Shown here piece after piece: positions 36,220-50,200 of a stretch of 64,000 nucleotides of DNA (the stretch's first letter is position 1; every line of letters starts with the position of its first letter). The translations under genes were made by a program, and so were the position numbers. The stretch is from Datnioides undecimradiatus. Lineage: Eukaryota > Chordata > Actinopteri > Lobotiformes > Datnioididae. The stretch lies in the NCBI GenBank assembly GCA_008933995.1, contig WARS01000011.1, forward strand, positions 11,127,516-11,191,515, written 5' to 3'. Below the pieces are notes generated by a model, which was not told the DNA's origin, made no database searches, and worked only from the letters and a program-made list of their open reading frames with translations.

Positions 36220-39200
36220 GTGTGCAGCCACATCAGAGCCGCTGCTTTGTGCTGACTGGGAGGTTTTGGTTGATGTTTGTGATGACCTTAAAATACACTG
36301 CTGCTGTTTGTTTACACTAGTTATTACCGCTAACAAGGCCACAGGCTCAGTCAAACATGACTGACGGACTGTTTGCTACCATCACAGCTGCTGCAGAAGC
36401 TCAGCTGAATATGTGACAGTCACGACAGTGTTTTCATCTTTTCAGTGATTTTATGTTTTGATGTTGCCACTTTACAGAGGAAATGTAGCTTTCTGCGTGA
36501 TCTATCAGCCTGATTGTAGGCGTCACATGCATCTCTGATTCACATCGTCAATAATGAAGTCAAATTAATTGGCAATTCAATGCACAGTGTATAGAGCAGG
36601 TTTTACAGAACTGTTTGTAGGGTTTTTTTCCATTCTGGGTTTTTTGGCCATTGGGGGTGCTGCAAATAGCTTTAAACACAAAACAGATGTATTATCATCT
36701 CTTTCTAAAGTTGTAATGGCAAATGTTTTCACAAACAGGGTCTAACTTTCATGTCAAGTTGCTGTGATCATGAATCTAATTCACACTGTTTTTGCCTCTG
36801 TTTCAATCTCCAGTCTCCAAAGGGACAGATCTGTCTGTCTTTTTAAGTAGCTAAATCCTCCACTATGTTCACCAGTTAGTTGCACTATTTGGTGATGGGC
36901 ATGTAGAGTACAGTGGATTTTAAAGCTCATAAAAGTAGTAAAAGTAAGTGAAAACAAGTAAAACTCTACATATAAACTCTACATATATTAAAAGGTAAAA
37001 AACATATCATGGCTCCTTGGATTTATTTTGTAACCCCACATATTGCAAACAACTGTTTTAAGTAAGGAGCAGGTTGAGCCAACAAGTCATCAGAGCATTA
37101 AAAACATCCATATGAAGACGGACAGTAATAATTAACACACAAACTTGCTGATCAATAACAGAATATTGTTTAACCGCTTCTTTATTCTTGTCATTATAAC
37201 TGAGATTGGCAGATGCAGGAGCTCAATCTTTTGTTTGTTTTCCCGAATCTTCTGTAGATTAAACTGTGCTGGTGGATGGGTGCTGTGCAAACAGAAGGTG
37301 CTGTTAGCTGATGGGTTTATAATTTCCTCTTACTTTATGATTGCAAATGAGGCAAAACTCAAACATTATTCAGCTGCCCTCTGTGATTAAAGCTTTATTC
37401 AGCCACAAATATGTTTTATGCCGCAGCATGTTTTATGTGGAGAAATCACAGTTAATGGCCTTTAGCACTGACTGCACTCTGAGTTTATTCATGCACATCA
37501 CATTTATTGAATACGGAGATTAAACGTTAGCTGTGCAATCTGATAGTGACACTACCATAATCAGGCTGTTGACATTGGCAGGTGTTTGACCTTGAATAAA
37601 CTCGAAAAAAAATGTCCTTCAAGATTGAAACCATCTGAAGTGTTGAGCTGTTCATGTACGACTGTCAACAAGTCCAGGCTCGACTGCACAAAGCGCCCTC
37701 AGCCAGGCAAGTGAGGAATGAGAGAGGCCAAACGCAGGAACTCAAACGTCTAACAATAACATCCACATAAAAGACGGGTGATAAAAGAAACACCACTCTT
37801 GTCAAACACGGAAGCCACCAAGGCAAAAGTAAGCAGGAGTTTTCTTTCTTCCTTTTTGTTATTATCTTTATTATTATTACTGCAGTGGGCGGTCAAGGTT
37901 CACTAGCAGAGCACACTTAAACATGTATCCTGTCACACGCATACACACCCACCACCACACACACACATAACTCTCTGTCTTTCTGCTAACACCAGTCCTG
38001 CTCTGTGTGCTCTGCTAATATTGACTCTCCTGACTAACACTGCCTCTATTGAGTCAAACACAGAACTGTTTGACTAGAATTAGAACATCATTGAGATAAC
38101 AGCCGTGGACCTGTCCAGGCCGGAGCTGTGGTGCTAATGTAAAGCAGAGCCGGAGAACCAGCAGCCTATGATTGTCACTGAGAGAGCTGAAGGTGCAGAG
38201 GTGGAGCTCGCAATCTGGTCCCTACACAAATGTTTTCTCACACTGCGACTTTTATCACCGATGCACAATGACAGCTACTTGTAAAATGTCTTCTTGTGAA
38301 ATCACACACACGGTGTTCTTGTTCTGTGTGGGCAAAGCTGCGTTTATATGTGTGTGTGGTTTTTCTCTGTCATTAAGCTCATTGAGTCCTTGAGGCTGTA
38401 AAACTGGCTCGTCACTGGAGGCCACTGTGTCAATTGTGTCGCCACGACGAAAGCAATGTTTCGTCAGACTTGTTGGCAGCTGCGTTGTGTGCCAAAGCAC
38501 ATTTTTAATCTGAGCGCAGGTATTAAATTCTTACCTTTGGTTACACATTGCAGTCATAATGTTAACAGCTCTATTTAACCATAAAACATACACACACAAA
38601 GGACACACAGATAAGCCAACCTAGTTGACTACTCACCACTTGCAGCCCTACTTACTCACTATATCGCTCTTTATCTCTCTGTCTCTCACTAACACATTTC
38701 ACGGACTGACAACTCATTCCCTATTTACTAGAACGTCCATGATACGACGATACACTCTGGTATTTTATTTAAGTTTCTGAATGCGTAATTTGTGTGCCTG
38801 GAAAAATTTCCGCAGTGGAATAAAAAAAGTATCGTGCACTTCATGTACAACAACTTTCGTCTGACACTCCCTCAACGCATTGTGTTGCATTTTGTAGATG
38901 CTATCATGACATGACACCTGTTATGTAAAATAACAATGGTCCAAATTCTCATTTTACTCACTAAGTAATAGATTAGTAGGTTGAGATTAGATTAGTAAAA
39001 TGGTATTGAACAAGTTAACAAGGAAGCTATTTTAGACAGAGCATCGCCCACTTTACTCTGCCACTAAATTAACAGTTAGATAGATGTTTTAGAATTATGT
39101 TTTGAAACATTGTTCACGCCCAGGAAGACAAAAGCAGCTTGTTTCTAGCTGCCGATTGTTCAGTCTACTATCTGACATGAGCACTGTCACTGCAGATTTA

Positions 39201-42200
39201 GCTACCCACTGACTGCAGAATGGTGGGTAGCTAACTAATTTAGCTAATGATGGATTCGTGAGTTGGCTACAAACAGCGGCTCTTGCTCACTTTTTAATAG
39301 TTTCAGCTGATTCATTGTAACATGAGAGTCTCATGAAAGTCTTTAATGTGCATTTGATGGCTACATGCATGACATTGTGCTAAAACTTAACATCCTGAGC
39401 AGCTGATAATCAATATAGAAGCCACGGAAATAGAAATGATCTTGTATTGCAGTGTGGACCCAGCTGGTCCTCGAATCCCCACTATAAACTCTAATTGCTA
39501 TGAAACACTACACAGTCTGTGTAGCAGATATTAACAGTTTAAGTTGTTGTTTTGTTTAGTTGTTTTTTACCAATAAACCAACAAACAAATGCAGTCAGTC
39601 AAGTCAAGTTTTTGGCTCATGCTTGAGAAAATAAAGTGTTTAATGCATACCTTATATTTTTGGTCTGTTTTTGGTTTTGGTTCGATTTTGCTTTAACTAA
39701 GAACTAAACATCTGTATTTCTACACTGCTTTATCGCATAGAGACATCCAAATCTGGCTAGTGCTGGTGGACATCCAGTGTACAGGGGAGTTGTTTTTTGA
39801 ACAGTGAATTCTCCAAGTGTTCATGTTGTTTCTGTAAGTCATCGCTCACTGTTTTTAATTGATACACCTTGTTGAGACGAGCCATCTGGGTCAGGGGCAG
39901 GCCATATTTTGTCAACCACAGAAAAGGAGAAGAGCTGCATAAAAGGCTGCTGCAGATGGCAGTGCAGCAATCTTTTCTGCTTATGTGGTTTCATTTTATC
40001 CCTACAGGCCCTCATGGTATTTTGAATTGCCCTGGGTTATGTATTCACTCAGTCATGTAAGCTAAATGAACCATCCATAATGTAAATGAGACCGAAAGAG
40101 AGATTGAGAGAGAGACAGGGATGCAAATGCAGTGGTGCCCCTGGTGTTGGGAGGGAAAAGAAAGAGATGTCAGCATTTTCCCACATTTCACTTTCAAATG
40201 AGCCACAGCTGACTGGAGAGTCAAACCTTCACACTGCATAGACCAAATAGTGCAATTACTTACCAAAAGATTCAACAATATATGAATTTAAAAAGTCAAA
40301 AGCATCACAAATGTGGTTTATTGTGTAATTTATGTCCCCCTTGTCTTGAATTTGCATGTAGAGAGATGATTCAACAATCCCTGCTCCATCATTTACAGAG
40401 TTGCTGACACTGTCTGACGGGCTGGCAGGAGTTATGTGCTTTTGTGTTTGTTGTGGCCGAACCTCCACCCCCACTTCTTCTATACCCACTTAGCACACAG
40501 AGTCCCAAATGTACTGTTTTCCCATTTAGGAGTCGGAAAGCACTTTTGTAAATAGTTAATAGCTTTCCAGGGACTACAGGTCATGTTTTGAGTGCAGAAT
40601 AATCACAGTTGGAAATTCTTATCTGCCTGTTCAAGTCACAACAGAGGGTAAACCACATAACAACACTGCTGCTGTCTGTACTCCGTCCTCATTTCAATCA
40701 GTAATTATCTGGCATATTTGCACTTGGCACTGTGAATCATGATGCAAGTTATTTTGTGTCCTTGATGAGAAATATTTCCTGGCATTTCACTGCTCCCAAA
40801 GTGTTACAGCCAATTTGATATTAGATAAATATTTGAGCTGGCATTCAATGAAGCGTATGTCAGATGAGCAAAAAGCACTGGCTCTATGGATGCATTTAGC
40901 AGCTCAAAGGCAGGAAACAGACAAGGGATAGGCCTTGTCTGTTCTCCATTAAAGTCCACTCAGTTCTTCTACAAACAGAGAGGATGCTAGCCAAACAAGC
41001 TTATTCAAGGGGGTTCTGTGTGGACCGTGTTAGCTCAGCAAATCCAGCTCCACAAACATGCTTCAAAGAATCCTGCTATCTCCGCAGAGCCTTTGATGTG
41101 GGTATTGATCATGCAGCGGTCTGTGAGAAAGAGGGATGCAGTGGAGGTTTAGTATTGTGCTCTGGCTCAGATAGAATAGATAATAGCAAAAACATGCACT
41201 CCCATCATGCCGTGCTGTGCTTCAGTTATGACAGCTGCACAACCATTTTCTGGCTCTGAGGTAGATGCGATTAGGAGTAAAAGACAAGGGAAGAGCAAAT
41301 CAGATCATTTGCCCTGAGGACAGGTCACAGTGCATTATGTTTACCACAGTGGAGGAGCCTGGGCAGAATCCAAATGAAGTCAAAACATGAGTTTACGGAG
41401 AAGCGCACCACACCCCCAGGTGACGTCGTAAACAATCTGAGATTTGTCCACCAAGCCTCTAAAAGCATGACTATGTTTTTATTTTATAAGGTCACCTCAT
41501 TCTCAGGAGGAAAACATGTAGAACAAAAACACATTTTTCTGATAGTTCCTGGTGTCGCACTACAGTGGCAAGAAAATCAAAGCAAACAAAAACAAAGCCA
41601 ACACTTCCAGAATCACACCGTCACGCTGTATGCTATAGAAAGACAAACAAAGTCTGTTCTTCTTAGCATGGTAAAACAACCACCCACAGTCCTGCTCCTG
41701 TCTCACACAGAGACCATTAGTCACAATGATTTCTCTGCCAGCTGTCCTGGTGTTTGCTTAAGCTAGCCTCGCAGGCAGGTTGAGCCTCATTTGAATTCTC
41801 ACTTCAGTTTATTAGGCATACGCTGCATCATTAGCATCCAGTAAGGCAGACGCAGATGTGTTCCTCAGGTAATGTCCGAATGCAAACCTGAACGACCATT
41901 AATCATGCGGGTAAACACACCATGAAAATAGCATGCACTGTGAATTATATGAAACCACAGTCATCCAGTGTTTTTGCCTTTTTGGAACAACTGTCCAGCT
42001 CACCTCGTCAACAACAGTCGCAGCCATCGTGCTAATCTTATTTGTGCACATGGATGCAGTAATCTCAGCCTTTATATTCATACCTGGCCCTGTGTGATAA
42101 AAGTTGCTGCTTTATTAGAATGAATGAACCTAGCAACTTACAGCCATATCTAATGAATTAAATAACAACTCCTTAATGCGCCATGTGTAATTGCCTACCA

Positions 42201-45200
42201 TTTACAAAGTGCAACGTGCAAGGTACTGGATAAGAGCAGCAGTGTGGCAGACTATTTTAAGATAAACAGCTGATGTGTGCGTTCAAAGAGGCTTTTGTGT
42301 TTGCTTTTGCGTGGGACTTTGTGTTTTGGGACCTGACTGAGCTTTATGCAGATATGAAAATCATGTGGTGCTATTTCACCCTCTTCCAAATGCCTCCTAT
42401 GATTGTTCACAGATAAGCTCCAGTGTGAGTAATTTGCATGAGAGCATTGGCAGGACAAAGGTTTGAAACACCATTTTCCTTCTTTCTGTTGCAACAAGAA
42501 ATCGCACATATCAGTTTAGCGTGTTAATAAGAGGTGTTTTTAACACTCATTTATTATTTGTACTTGCAGAGCTGGAGCTTGAAGATTTATGTGATGTGAG
42601 AAAGTTGAGTCAATCTCCAACACATCCAAATACCATTTAGTCATCATACATCATCCTGCATTGTGCCATTGTCAGAACAATCATTTCTGGCATCTCCTCT
42701 CCTTTCATTTCATCAGCAAACTGCTCGGAGCGCTGCTTAAGTAATCGGCCAACTGCACGCAAAGCCCGGTTACTCCGCCGCGTTAACTAGATGAGATCAA
42801 CCACTTGTAAAAAAGCAGACTGATTTCTTTCTGTGAGGGACGCATTGTGGTTACAATGAAAGTGAGTCAACGGAAATCAGTCATGGCATACTGTCACCAC
42901 AGTAAGGACGCAGCCAGCTAAAAGTGCAGCCAAGCCACATATACTGGGCAAGGAGAATACACTCCACTGACAGCTGCAAGCACTTAGTTGGCTGCCAAGA
43001 ACAAAGACAGGGAGGAAAAAACACTATTCAGCCCAATTTGGCTATAATGAGCCCATGCAACAATGGCTTCCAATATTTTCACGAAGAAATCAGTCATGTC
43101 TTGAATTGCGTTTGTCAGAGGTCAACTGTCTCAGTGTTGATGTGTAACCACAACAACGAGCGCAAGGACAAATGGATTCCTCATTACAACTTGAGCTTGA
43201 AACGATAACGTGGACGTTGGAGAAGAAAATGGACAGTGACAGACCGAACATCTGTTCAAGTCATCTGCGGTAAAAAGTCATCGGCTCCACACTGTAAGAG
43301 CAGCTAAGTGACATGTCGGGCCACAGAGTGGAGCAAGAGGAAGAGGAGGAGGCAGCAGATGGGATGAGGTGTTCAGAACCGCTAACCACATGCACTTAAG
43401 GGTCAGAGCAATTCTCATCCAATGTGCTTCTAAACAGCTGAAAAACCAAACTTTACCTCCGGGAGTCTCTGTGAGTTTGTGACTGTTTGACCCATCTGCT
43501 CATCACAGCCACAGCAGCAGAATAAAGAGCGTGGGAGCTTTTACCTTTTTATTAACACAGAACACGGTGCCTCATGACTCCACTGTGCATTTTAGTATGC
43601 ATTAAGGCAGAGGGCCGTGAGGTGAGCATGCAGCGAAGAGGAGTCCCACAAAAAAAAAAAACAGATGAGTCCCGAGAGACTGGAAGACGGGCTGAATGAC
43701 AATTGACTGGCTGTCAGCACTCATCTGCATTCACATATCTTTCTGTCCCGACACACTTAGCTGGCAGGAAGCCACGGCCTTGACACATGAAGACGTAGTG
43801 TACAGATCCAGACTCAGAGCCTTGATTTGCAAAGCTCTACTCTCATGCAGTATTTACTTGTGTTTCCCACTAATTGACTTTCATTGTCGGGGCTTGTTAT
43901 CCTCGCCACTAAAAGAAGGCAGAAAACCTTGTAATGGGTTCTGGTTTAAAGGACAGCTGGGGCTGTGATTGAGGCGCTTGCTTCGACATGCCCTTCAAAT
44001 CAGCAACCATTCAGTTGTTATGATACAGCTTTGGAAGCAACTGAAACCACCGTCATTCCTGGGATGCCCCGTGCAGCCAAGTATAGAGTGCTACTGGATA
44101 GGGTTACACTTTCATCACACCTATTTAAACTCATGCCCACTTTTCACAGCCTGGTTCAGTACAGCGTGCTAATCATGTACGCAGAAAGAGGTCATGAACC
44201 TGCTGCTCAAGTCAAATTTACCAAATCAAAATAGCTACTTTAAAGCTGGTACAGTCCTTGTTTTATATTAACAATGGATCAGATGTCTGTGTGTAATATG
44301 AAAAGTGTTGCATGTAGTGATGAACCCTGAACTTACTTAGCTTTAAAGTAGTCATTGTTTTGGTTTTTGGGCACACAGTTTCACTATTTTGGGTACTCTC
44401 TCAATGCCCTCCTAGTGTTGTTTGCAGGGAAGTATCTCTAAATACACAGAGCACACAACCTGCTCAGCAGACAGACCAAGTTAGTGAGAAACTGATGTGT
44501 AGTGGAACATTTAACAGCTAAAGAGCAGGAGATTTCTCTCAGCATTAAGTCTGGGAAAATTGGTCTCACATTCAGAGATGGACGAAAATGAATGGCAATG
44601 TGGGCCGTAAACGCTATTGCAAGTTTAATTGATATAAAAAAAGGCAGATCTGTCGAGCCATCAGTAAATGAAATAACATGTTGTCATAGTAGAAAATATA
44701 GTTTTAATCAGATTTGGTTGAGAAAATGATTATAGGACAGGTATGATAGTGGACAGTGCAGTTTCTTTGAATTATGAATGGCCCTCATCAGCATCTTAGA
44801 TTGGTGTGAGAATTATTTCATCCTGCTTGTGCCAAAAGGCTGCTGAAGACCTCTTTATCAGAGCCAGTCAAGCAAAGAGTCAATAAAACATTGCAATTAG
44901 GCTTGCTCTTTTAAAATCTAAGATGGTCTAATTGACTGTGTGTTTTCAAGTGGAACATCAGAATTCCCTCCAGCAAGTTTAATAACATTGATAAGCATAA
45001 AGCATAATCACAAGCCTGATTCTCTGAAACGCAGATTGATGTATTTTTACTTTACAGTTGCATGGGTTGGTGTTGTCTTTAAGACTGGGTTTTGTGCTGA
45101 TTGTGGGCCTCTGAGTGCAGTTTTCTCTTATTTTCCTCAAGTGTCTCTTTGAAATGGGTAATGTTGATCAGGGGCTCAACAGGAGTTTCATAATAACATC

Positions 45201-45715
45201 TTTATAATGCTCACGCCACTTGGTTGTGGAGGGTTCGCAGTGAGGAGCTGGGGATAATAGTGTGGTGCAGCACATCAAACAGAGCCTGGTCAAAAAGCAA
45301 AGCACTCGATATCTCATAGGAGTGAATTTAATGGCCACTGGTTGCTCTTGGCTCTTGACCCTCTCCAAGAGGCTCCATGTTAGTCACTCTCCAGTGCTTT
45401 CCAATTGAAACCCGGCCAGACTGGTGGTAGATGAGATTTCAACTGTCTACTCAAAGCCTGGGTGACTGTACCACGAGCTTGGGCTGATCATTAGGCTGGT
45501 GATGCTCAGCTGATAAGAGGCAGTGAAACTGGACACTGTCATTTTACAAAGTTGGATTTTGCTGTAGTTTTTGAGCTAAAAGGGTTTTTCTTACACTTTT
45601 GTCTGCTCGTAGTGCTTTGAAATGTTTTGTAGATTGTCACTCCGTCAATAATCCTCAGCATGCTTTGTTATTTTATCACAGCCAAGAGCAGAAACACAAC
45701 CAGGTGTGTTTACTA
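36220..45715. other. Intergenic stretch, no gene seen
   Basis: Unique-looking sequence with no supported exon. The longest open frame (41,374-41,766 plus, 130 codons) lacks any domain. Smaller enhancer-like patches occur near 36,540-36,590 (CAAATTAATTGGCAATTCAA), 41,800-41,915 and 44,760-44,990. An A-run lies near 43,650. Confidence 0.4.
44760..44990. promoter_or_regulatory. Candidate conserved noncoding element
   Basis: Non-repetitive sequence with ATTATGAATGGCCC, GAGAATTATTTCATCC, CATTGCAATTAGGCTTGC and GGTCTAATTGAC. The call is by composition only. Confidence 0.22.
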
Positions 45716-45719
45716 CAGG

Positions 45720-45940
45720 ACTGTGGCAGAATATGGGATGTTTGACTCCACTACATGTTGACATCTGTAGTTGAATAGCTAAAGTACTAATGAAGTCACT
45801 GCTTTACATACAAAACCAATTATTTACACACAAAATGTGACAAATTGTTATAGATTAAATTAACCCCAACAGTACGATTAGTTTAAATTAGCTCCACCTC
45901 CACCAGCTACAACAGGAAAATGCTGCTCAAGTAAAAAGGG
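45720..45940 (+). repeat. Fragment of the ACTAAGTACATT...CCACCACTG repeat
   Basis: It contains GACTCCACTACATG, ATAGATTAAATTAACCCC, AGTTTAAATTAGCTCCACCT and CCAGCTACAAC. These match the interior of the family described at 7,066-7,285. Diverged, without either terminus. Confidence 0.5.
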
Positions 45941-46684
45941 GGTTTCGTTTTGTTATTTTTATACAAAGCTTCTAGGCTATAATCAAGCAGCCAATCAAAG
46001 CAGAGAACCAAGAACACGTCAGTGAAACCTAGGACATACCCAGGCTCTTAAATGCCCAGGACCCAGCTGACTCAACCTGAAAACAGCCAACCAGTCTAAT
46101 TTAATATGGATTTATATACAAGGTGTCTTGTTTAACATAATGAGTATCTAATCAAGCATGAGCACAGGAAAGCAATTTCTGCAGAGTAATTGAAAGCAGA
46201 CTTTGTTTATATGACAGCGAATATAGCTACACTCTTGGCACAGGCTCTGGGTCAACATTAAGTCTCTTCCTAAGATTAATTTTCGAAATAAACGGGCAGT
46301 CTCTCCTCATTAGCCCCTCAACAGTTCTGCTGAGGATTGTTAATCTGTTGTTTCAAAGCAGCTCAAAATTGGTCTGTGCCACTGCAGATGCTTCAGTTTA
46401 CCACAGATGACAAAATCTACACATCTTCTCACTGACGTACATGTAGGTAGGGCTTCTCATTATGTAGACATGCTTATAGAAAAACGCAGTATAATGACTT
46501 TTCATAGCTGAGTCAGGCCTCAGGAAGTCCTGCAGTGAAACTCAATCTGTTTAAGATTAGTTATGTTCTGCAGTCCTGTGCTGCCCCCTAGTGCTCAGAT
46601 ATGATCCCGATGTGAGTTGCCTGGGGCATCGACGCTGCACAGTGAAGTTTGTACTGCATTTATGAGTATATATAAACACAACAG

Positions 46685-47229
46685 ACCTTTGCTGCAAAGG
46701 AATTTTATTCCTGTATGTACAGTGAATGCCAAGAGCTCAGTTTCATCAGTGGCAGAAGCAAAGTTTATATATAAAGAAATTCAAAAGAGAAACTGGATTA
46801 TTCAAAGTACTTGAAGCTCAATATAATTCACCAGTCAACAGACAGGAAAACTGCTTAGTGGACAAAAATGAATATCATGGCAGCTTCACACTGTCTCATG
46901 TGCCAAATAACAAACGTGACTATATTATTACAGACAAATGTGCAGACTCTTTTCATCTTTCCAGCTTTGTGGCCACAATAACTAAAACATTTGCCACCAT
47001 CCTTGACTGAATCAAACACTTGTTTTCTATTAGTTCAAAGACAACATATAAAATCTTTTACAAAATAACTTTGGTGACCCATGTATATACATTTTTGCAT
47101 ATATAAAAACATGGAAAATGTTTAAATATTAGTCCTAGAGCTAAAAAAAAAAACAACAACACTTCAGACTATTGCACAACAGCCAGGTGAGGACAGGGAG
47201 GTGATCATTGGAGCAGCTGGCGGCTGCTT
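46685..47229 (-). other. kif23: kif23 3' untranslated region with polyadenylation signal
   Basis: The region follows the kif23 stop codon on the minus strand. An AATAAA hexamer lies at 46,704-46,709 (minus strand), the only canonical one I found within 500 bases of the stop. A GT-rich stretch (GGTCTGTTGTGTTTA) follows it, as expected for a cleavage site near 46,685. The transcript end itself is inferred. Confidence 0.6.
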
Positions 47230-50200
47230 TTAGGGTTTTCTGCGCCTGTAAAAGAGAACAAAGTTAATCAAAAGCTGTGCACTGCAGAGGAAATGCTATT
47301 CTCAGATGTGATCTATAAAAGATGACAGCTTACTTTGTGATCCCGTGATGCTCATAGCCAGGGCCCATGTTTGATCCAGCCCTCATCTCCATAGCCACAG
47401 AGCACTGCCAACAAAAGACAAATTGGGAACCAAATCTATTCTGAAGTGTCTGTAAATTTTCATTAATGTGAATAACAATGTCAACTGAGACGGATCAGGA
47501 ACAACACAATGAAAAACACTTTATTTTGTTTAATGTTAGACTTAGCCTGCAATAATTGTGTAATCAGAATTCAGAGATTAAGTATACTATAAGAATTAAT
47601 GTGGAATGGGTTATGTACAGAAAAAACCCAGGCATTTTAGAAAAGTTAAAGAAACAATACCTCACTCAGAACAACATTGGTATACAACGTGTAGATTATT
47701 GAAGATTAATATTACTGTCCTACCCTCGTCTCCACATCAGTCCACGCGCCATCTGTCTGTTCTCCATTGGCAGGTTTGCCCTCTGAAGATCTTCTTTTGC
47801 GGCTTGAGACACAAATGTAAACAAAGTGTTACATGATTCTAAACATCAAGCTGCTCTGCAGGTAATAACTGGCTGTAGGCTACTACCTTGGGACTGTCGT
47901 GAGCTCCTGTTTCAACGTCTCGATGTCTGTGAACTGGACAGCCTGTCCTCCTCCTCTGGTTTTGATCACATCACCCTGAAAAATAAACAAGCATGAAAGA
48001 AAAAACAACTTTAACCGAGTTCATCCAAAATGAAGCACGTGGTGAAACTGCCTAAAAGAGAAGTGACTGTGTGTGACCAAACCGTGGGTCCAAAATCTTG
48101 CAACTTTCTCCTACAAACTGTCTGCCAGTAACCATGTTTTTTTCCATCTATGTAAAATGTAACATACGGACTGACACAGAAAAGGAATTAAATGCTTCAA
48201 AAACTGCTCAGAAATCTCTGCTTAGCTTTATTCAATCAATCCGTGAGGTTTAACCTGCCAAAGGCCTGTTTCTTAAGATAGTTACAGATCAGACTCTTTG
48301 TACAGTCTCAAATATCCTGCTTTCCCAAGGTTCCTGCCACCAACTTTATTGATCTTTGCTTCCCTTTGATCCATTAACCAAAGGATCAGTTTCAGGTCTT
48401 AAAGAACTGAAAGTGTTCTCTGGTCTGAGTTGTGCAGCTTTAGATCAGCTAGAAAGGATCTATCATACATCCCAAAGTCAATTTTAGTTATGATTAATGT
48501 CAGGGTGCAGTTGCTGTTAGTCACCTTCCGGTCCCAGAACCAGAAAAATGATGTAAAGCACAGATGAGGTTACTGAAGATAAATGATGTGATGATGATGG
48601 ATACTTCACTCACTTTTATGAAAGTAAAAACCCTCCTAAATGAAAACAGCCATCATGAGCAGGACGTCTCACTGAGTGATAAAGTGAAACCAACTGCAAA
48701 TCATTCTGATTGTCAGACAAAGGACTTTCTGTCAGTTGAAGACAATCACTTGTCAAATACCCCTGTGTGGCATTCTTACCTTAATAAGTTTGGTCTGTAT
48801 CTCACCATCAGAGGCAACCTCCTGGTGTGTTAACACATATCGGTCACACTTGGACAGGGCCTTCTCACTGGGCGCACACACCTGGATGGCGTTGGGGATG
48901 ACAGGCTGCAAAACTGTACCCAAGTCCATGTTGGAGGAGGGCTTGTGGTCCACCCACTTCTCCCCGCCAGCAGAACGGGAGCGACGGTGCAGCGGTCGCA
49001 CCGGTGTCACTGTCTATAGAACGGGATGGCAATTAAGGAGGAAAAAAAAAAAAAAAGGAAAATAATGACACAAAATCCTGACAGTTGCATCAGTCATGAC
49101 TCTGATAAATGCCTGTGGATATCAATCTGGGGGGAATATCTGCAGAACACCTATTTAGAGACACTGGTTTTCACTCTAAAACCTCATGCTGCTGCCTGTT
49201 GCTAACTCACTGACCCTGTAGCTTCTCTCTATTAGGCCTAGATCAAATGTAGGAGATTTGGCCTCTGCTTCCTCCTCCTCTCTAGTCCAGTACACAGCTC
49301 TCCTCCTGGCTCGGCTGGCTGAGGTGCCTGCTGGGGACTGGGTTCTTGGTGGTGTTTTAGGGGAATGGTAACCCTGCATGCTGTCTTGGGTCGCCAGCTG
49401 CTCCCAAGCAGAGATGCAGCTAGTCACAGATAAAGAGCTACTGGTGCTGGGAACGGGACAGGCGGGCCTTGGGCTCATTTCAACCTCCTCAGCTCTAGTG
49501 GGACTGACTGGCCCTTGACCAGGTACTGGGCTGTCGTTAGGTGAGTCAACATGGCACTGGGGAGCAAAGTGAAAAGACTGAACACTTACACACATGCAGG
49601 GTTAAATACAGTTGGTAAGAAGAAATTGTGTAAGCATTAAATGCCACAGTAGTTTAATATACAGGATGTGAGATGTTCGAGTTTGGCTGAGACTGTTTTT
49701 AGAGCTGCAGCAATTAACCAGCTGATCAACACGAAGTAAATAGTTTAATTAATATTAGTGTGGCATGAAAAAGAATAATAAGCAAACTAATCTATACTTA
49801 AAATATTTATGTTGCATTCTGACTGTACTTACAAAATGATACAGCTGCTTACACAATATTATAAGTATTATAATCGTCCGACAATATTTAGTAACGTAAA
49901 TTAATCAGGAGTTACACAGGTGCTCCAGATGTGCAGTGTCAACTCAACGTACTGGGACAGGTGAGGGTGAAGCTGATCTCTTTGCAGGGAGGCGGTCCTC
50001 TCTAGATGGCCTCTTAGGCTGCGTCTGGCGTGGTGGAGGCTCGGGGCGACCTGAAGTCTTGCTCTCCGTGACGATCGCCTTGAGCTGCTTCAGCTTCTCG
50101 TCTTTCACCCACAGCTTGTTTTGCATCTCCAGCTGCATCGCATTAACACGTCTGTCCTGCGCAGCAAAGAGGCATAATGTTTGAACGCAAGTGATTTGGG

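Noticed and set aside
36900..37000. AAAGTAGTAAAAGTAAGTG and nearby words as another copy of the ACTAAGTACATT repeat
   Set aside because: The match is only low-complexity AGTA words; no diagnostic part of the family is present.
41374..41766. 130-codon plus-strand open frame
   Set aside because: Longest frame in the desert but without any family resemblance or splice context.
1..46680. rplp1 (neighbour of KIF23 in human) within the desert
   Set aside because: I could not recognise any exon encoding the acidic P1/P2 C-terminus or its Ala/Gly-rich hinge on either strand.
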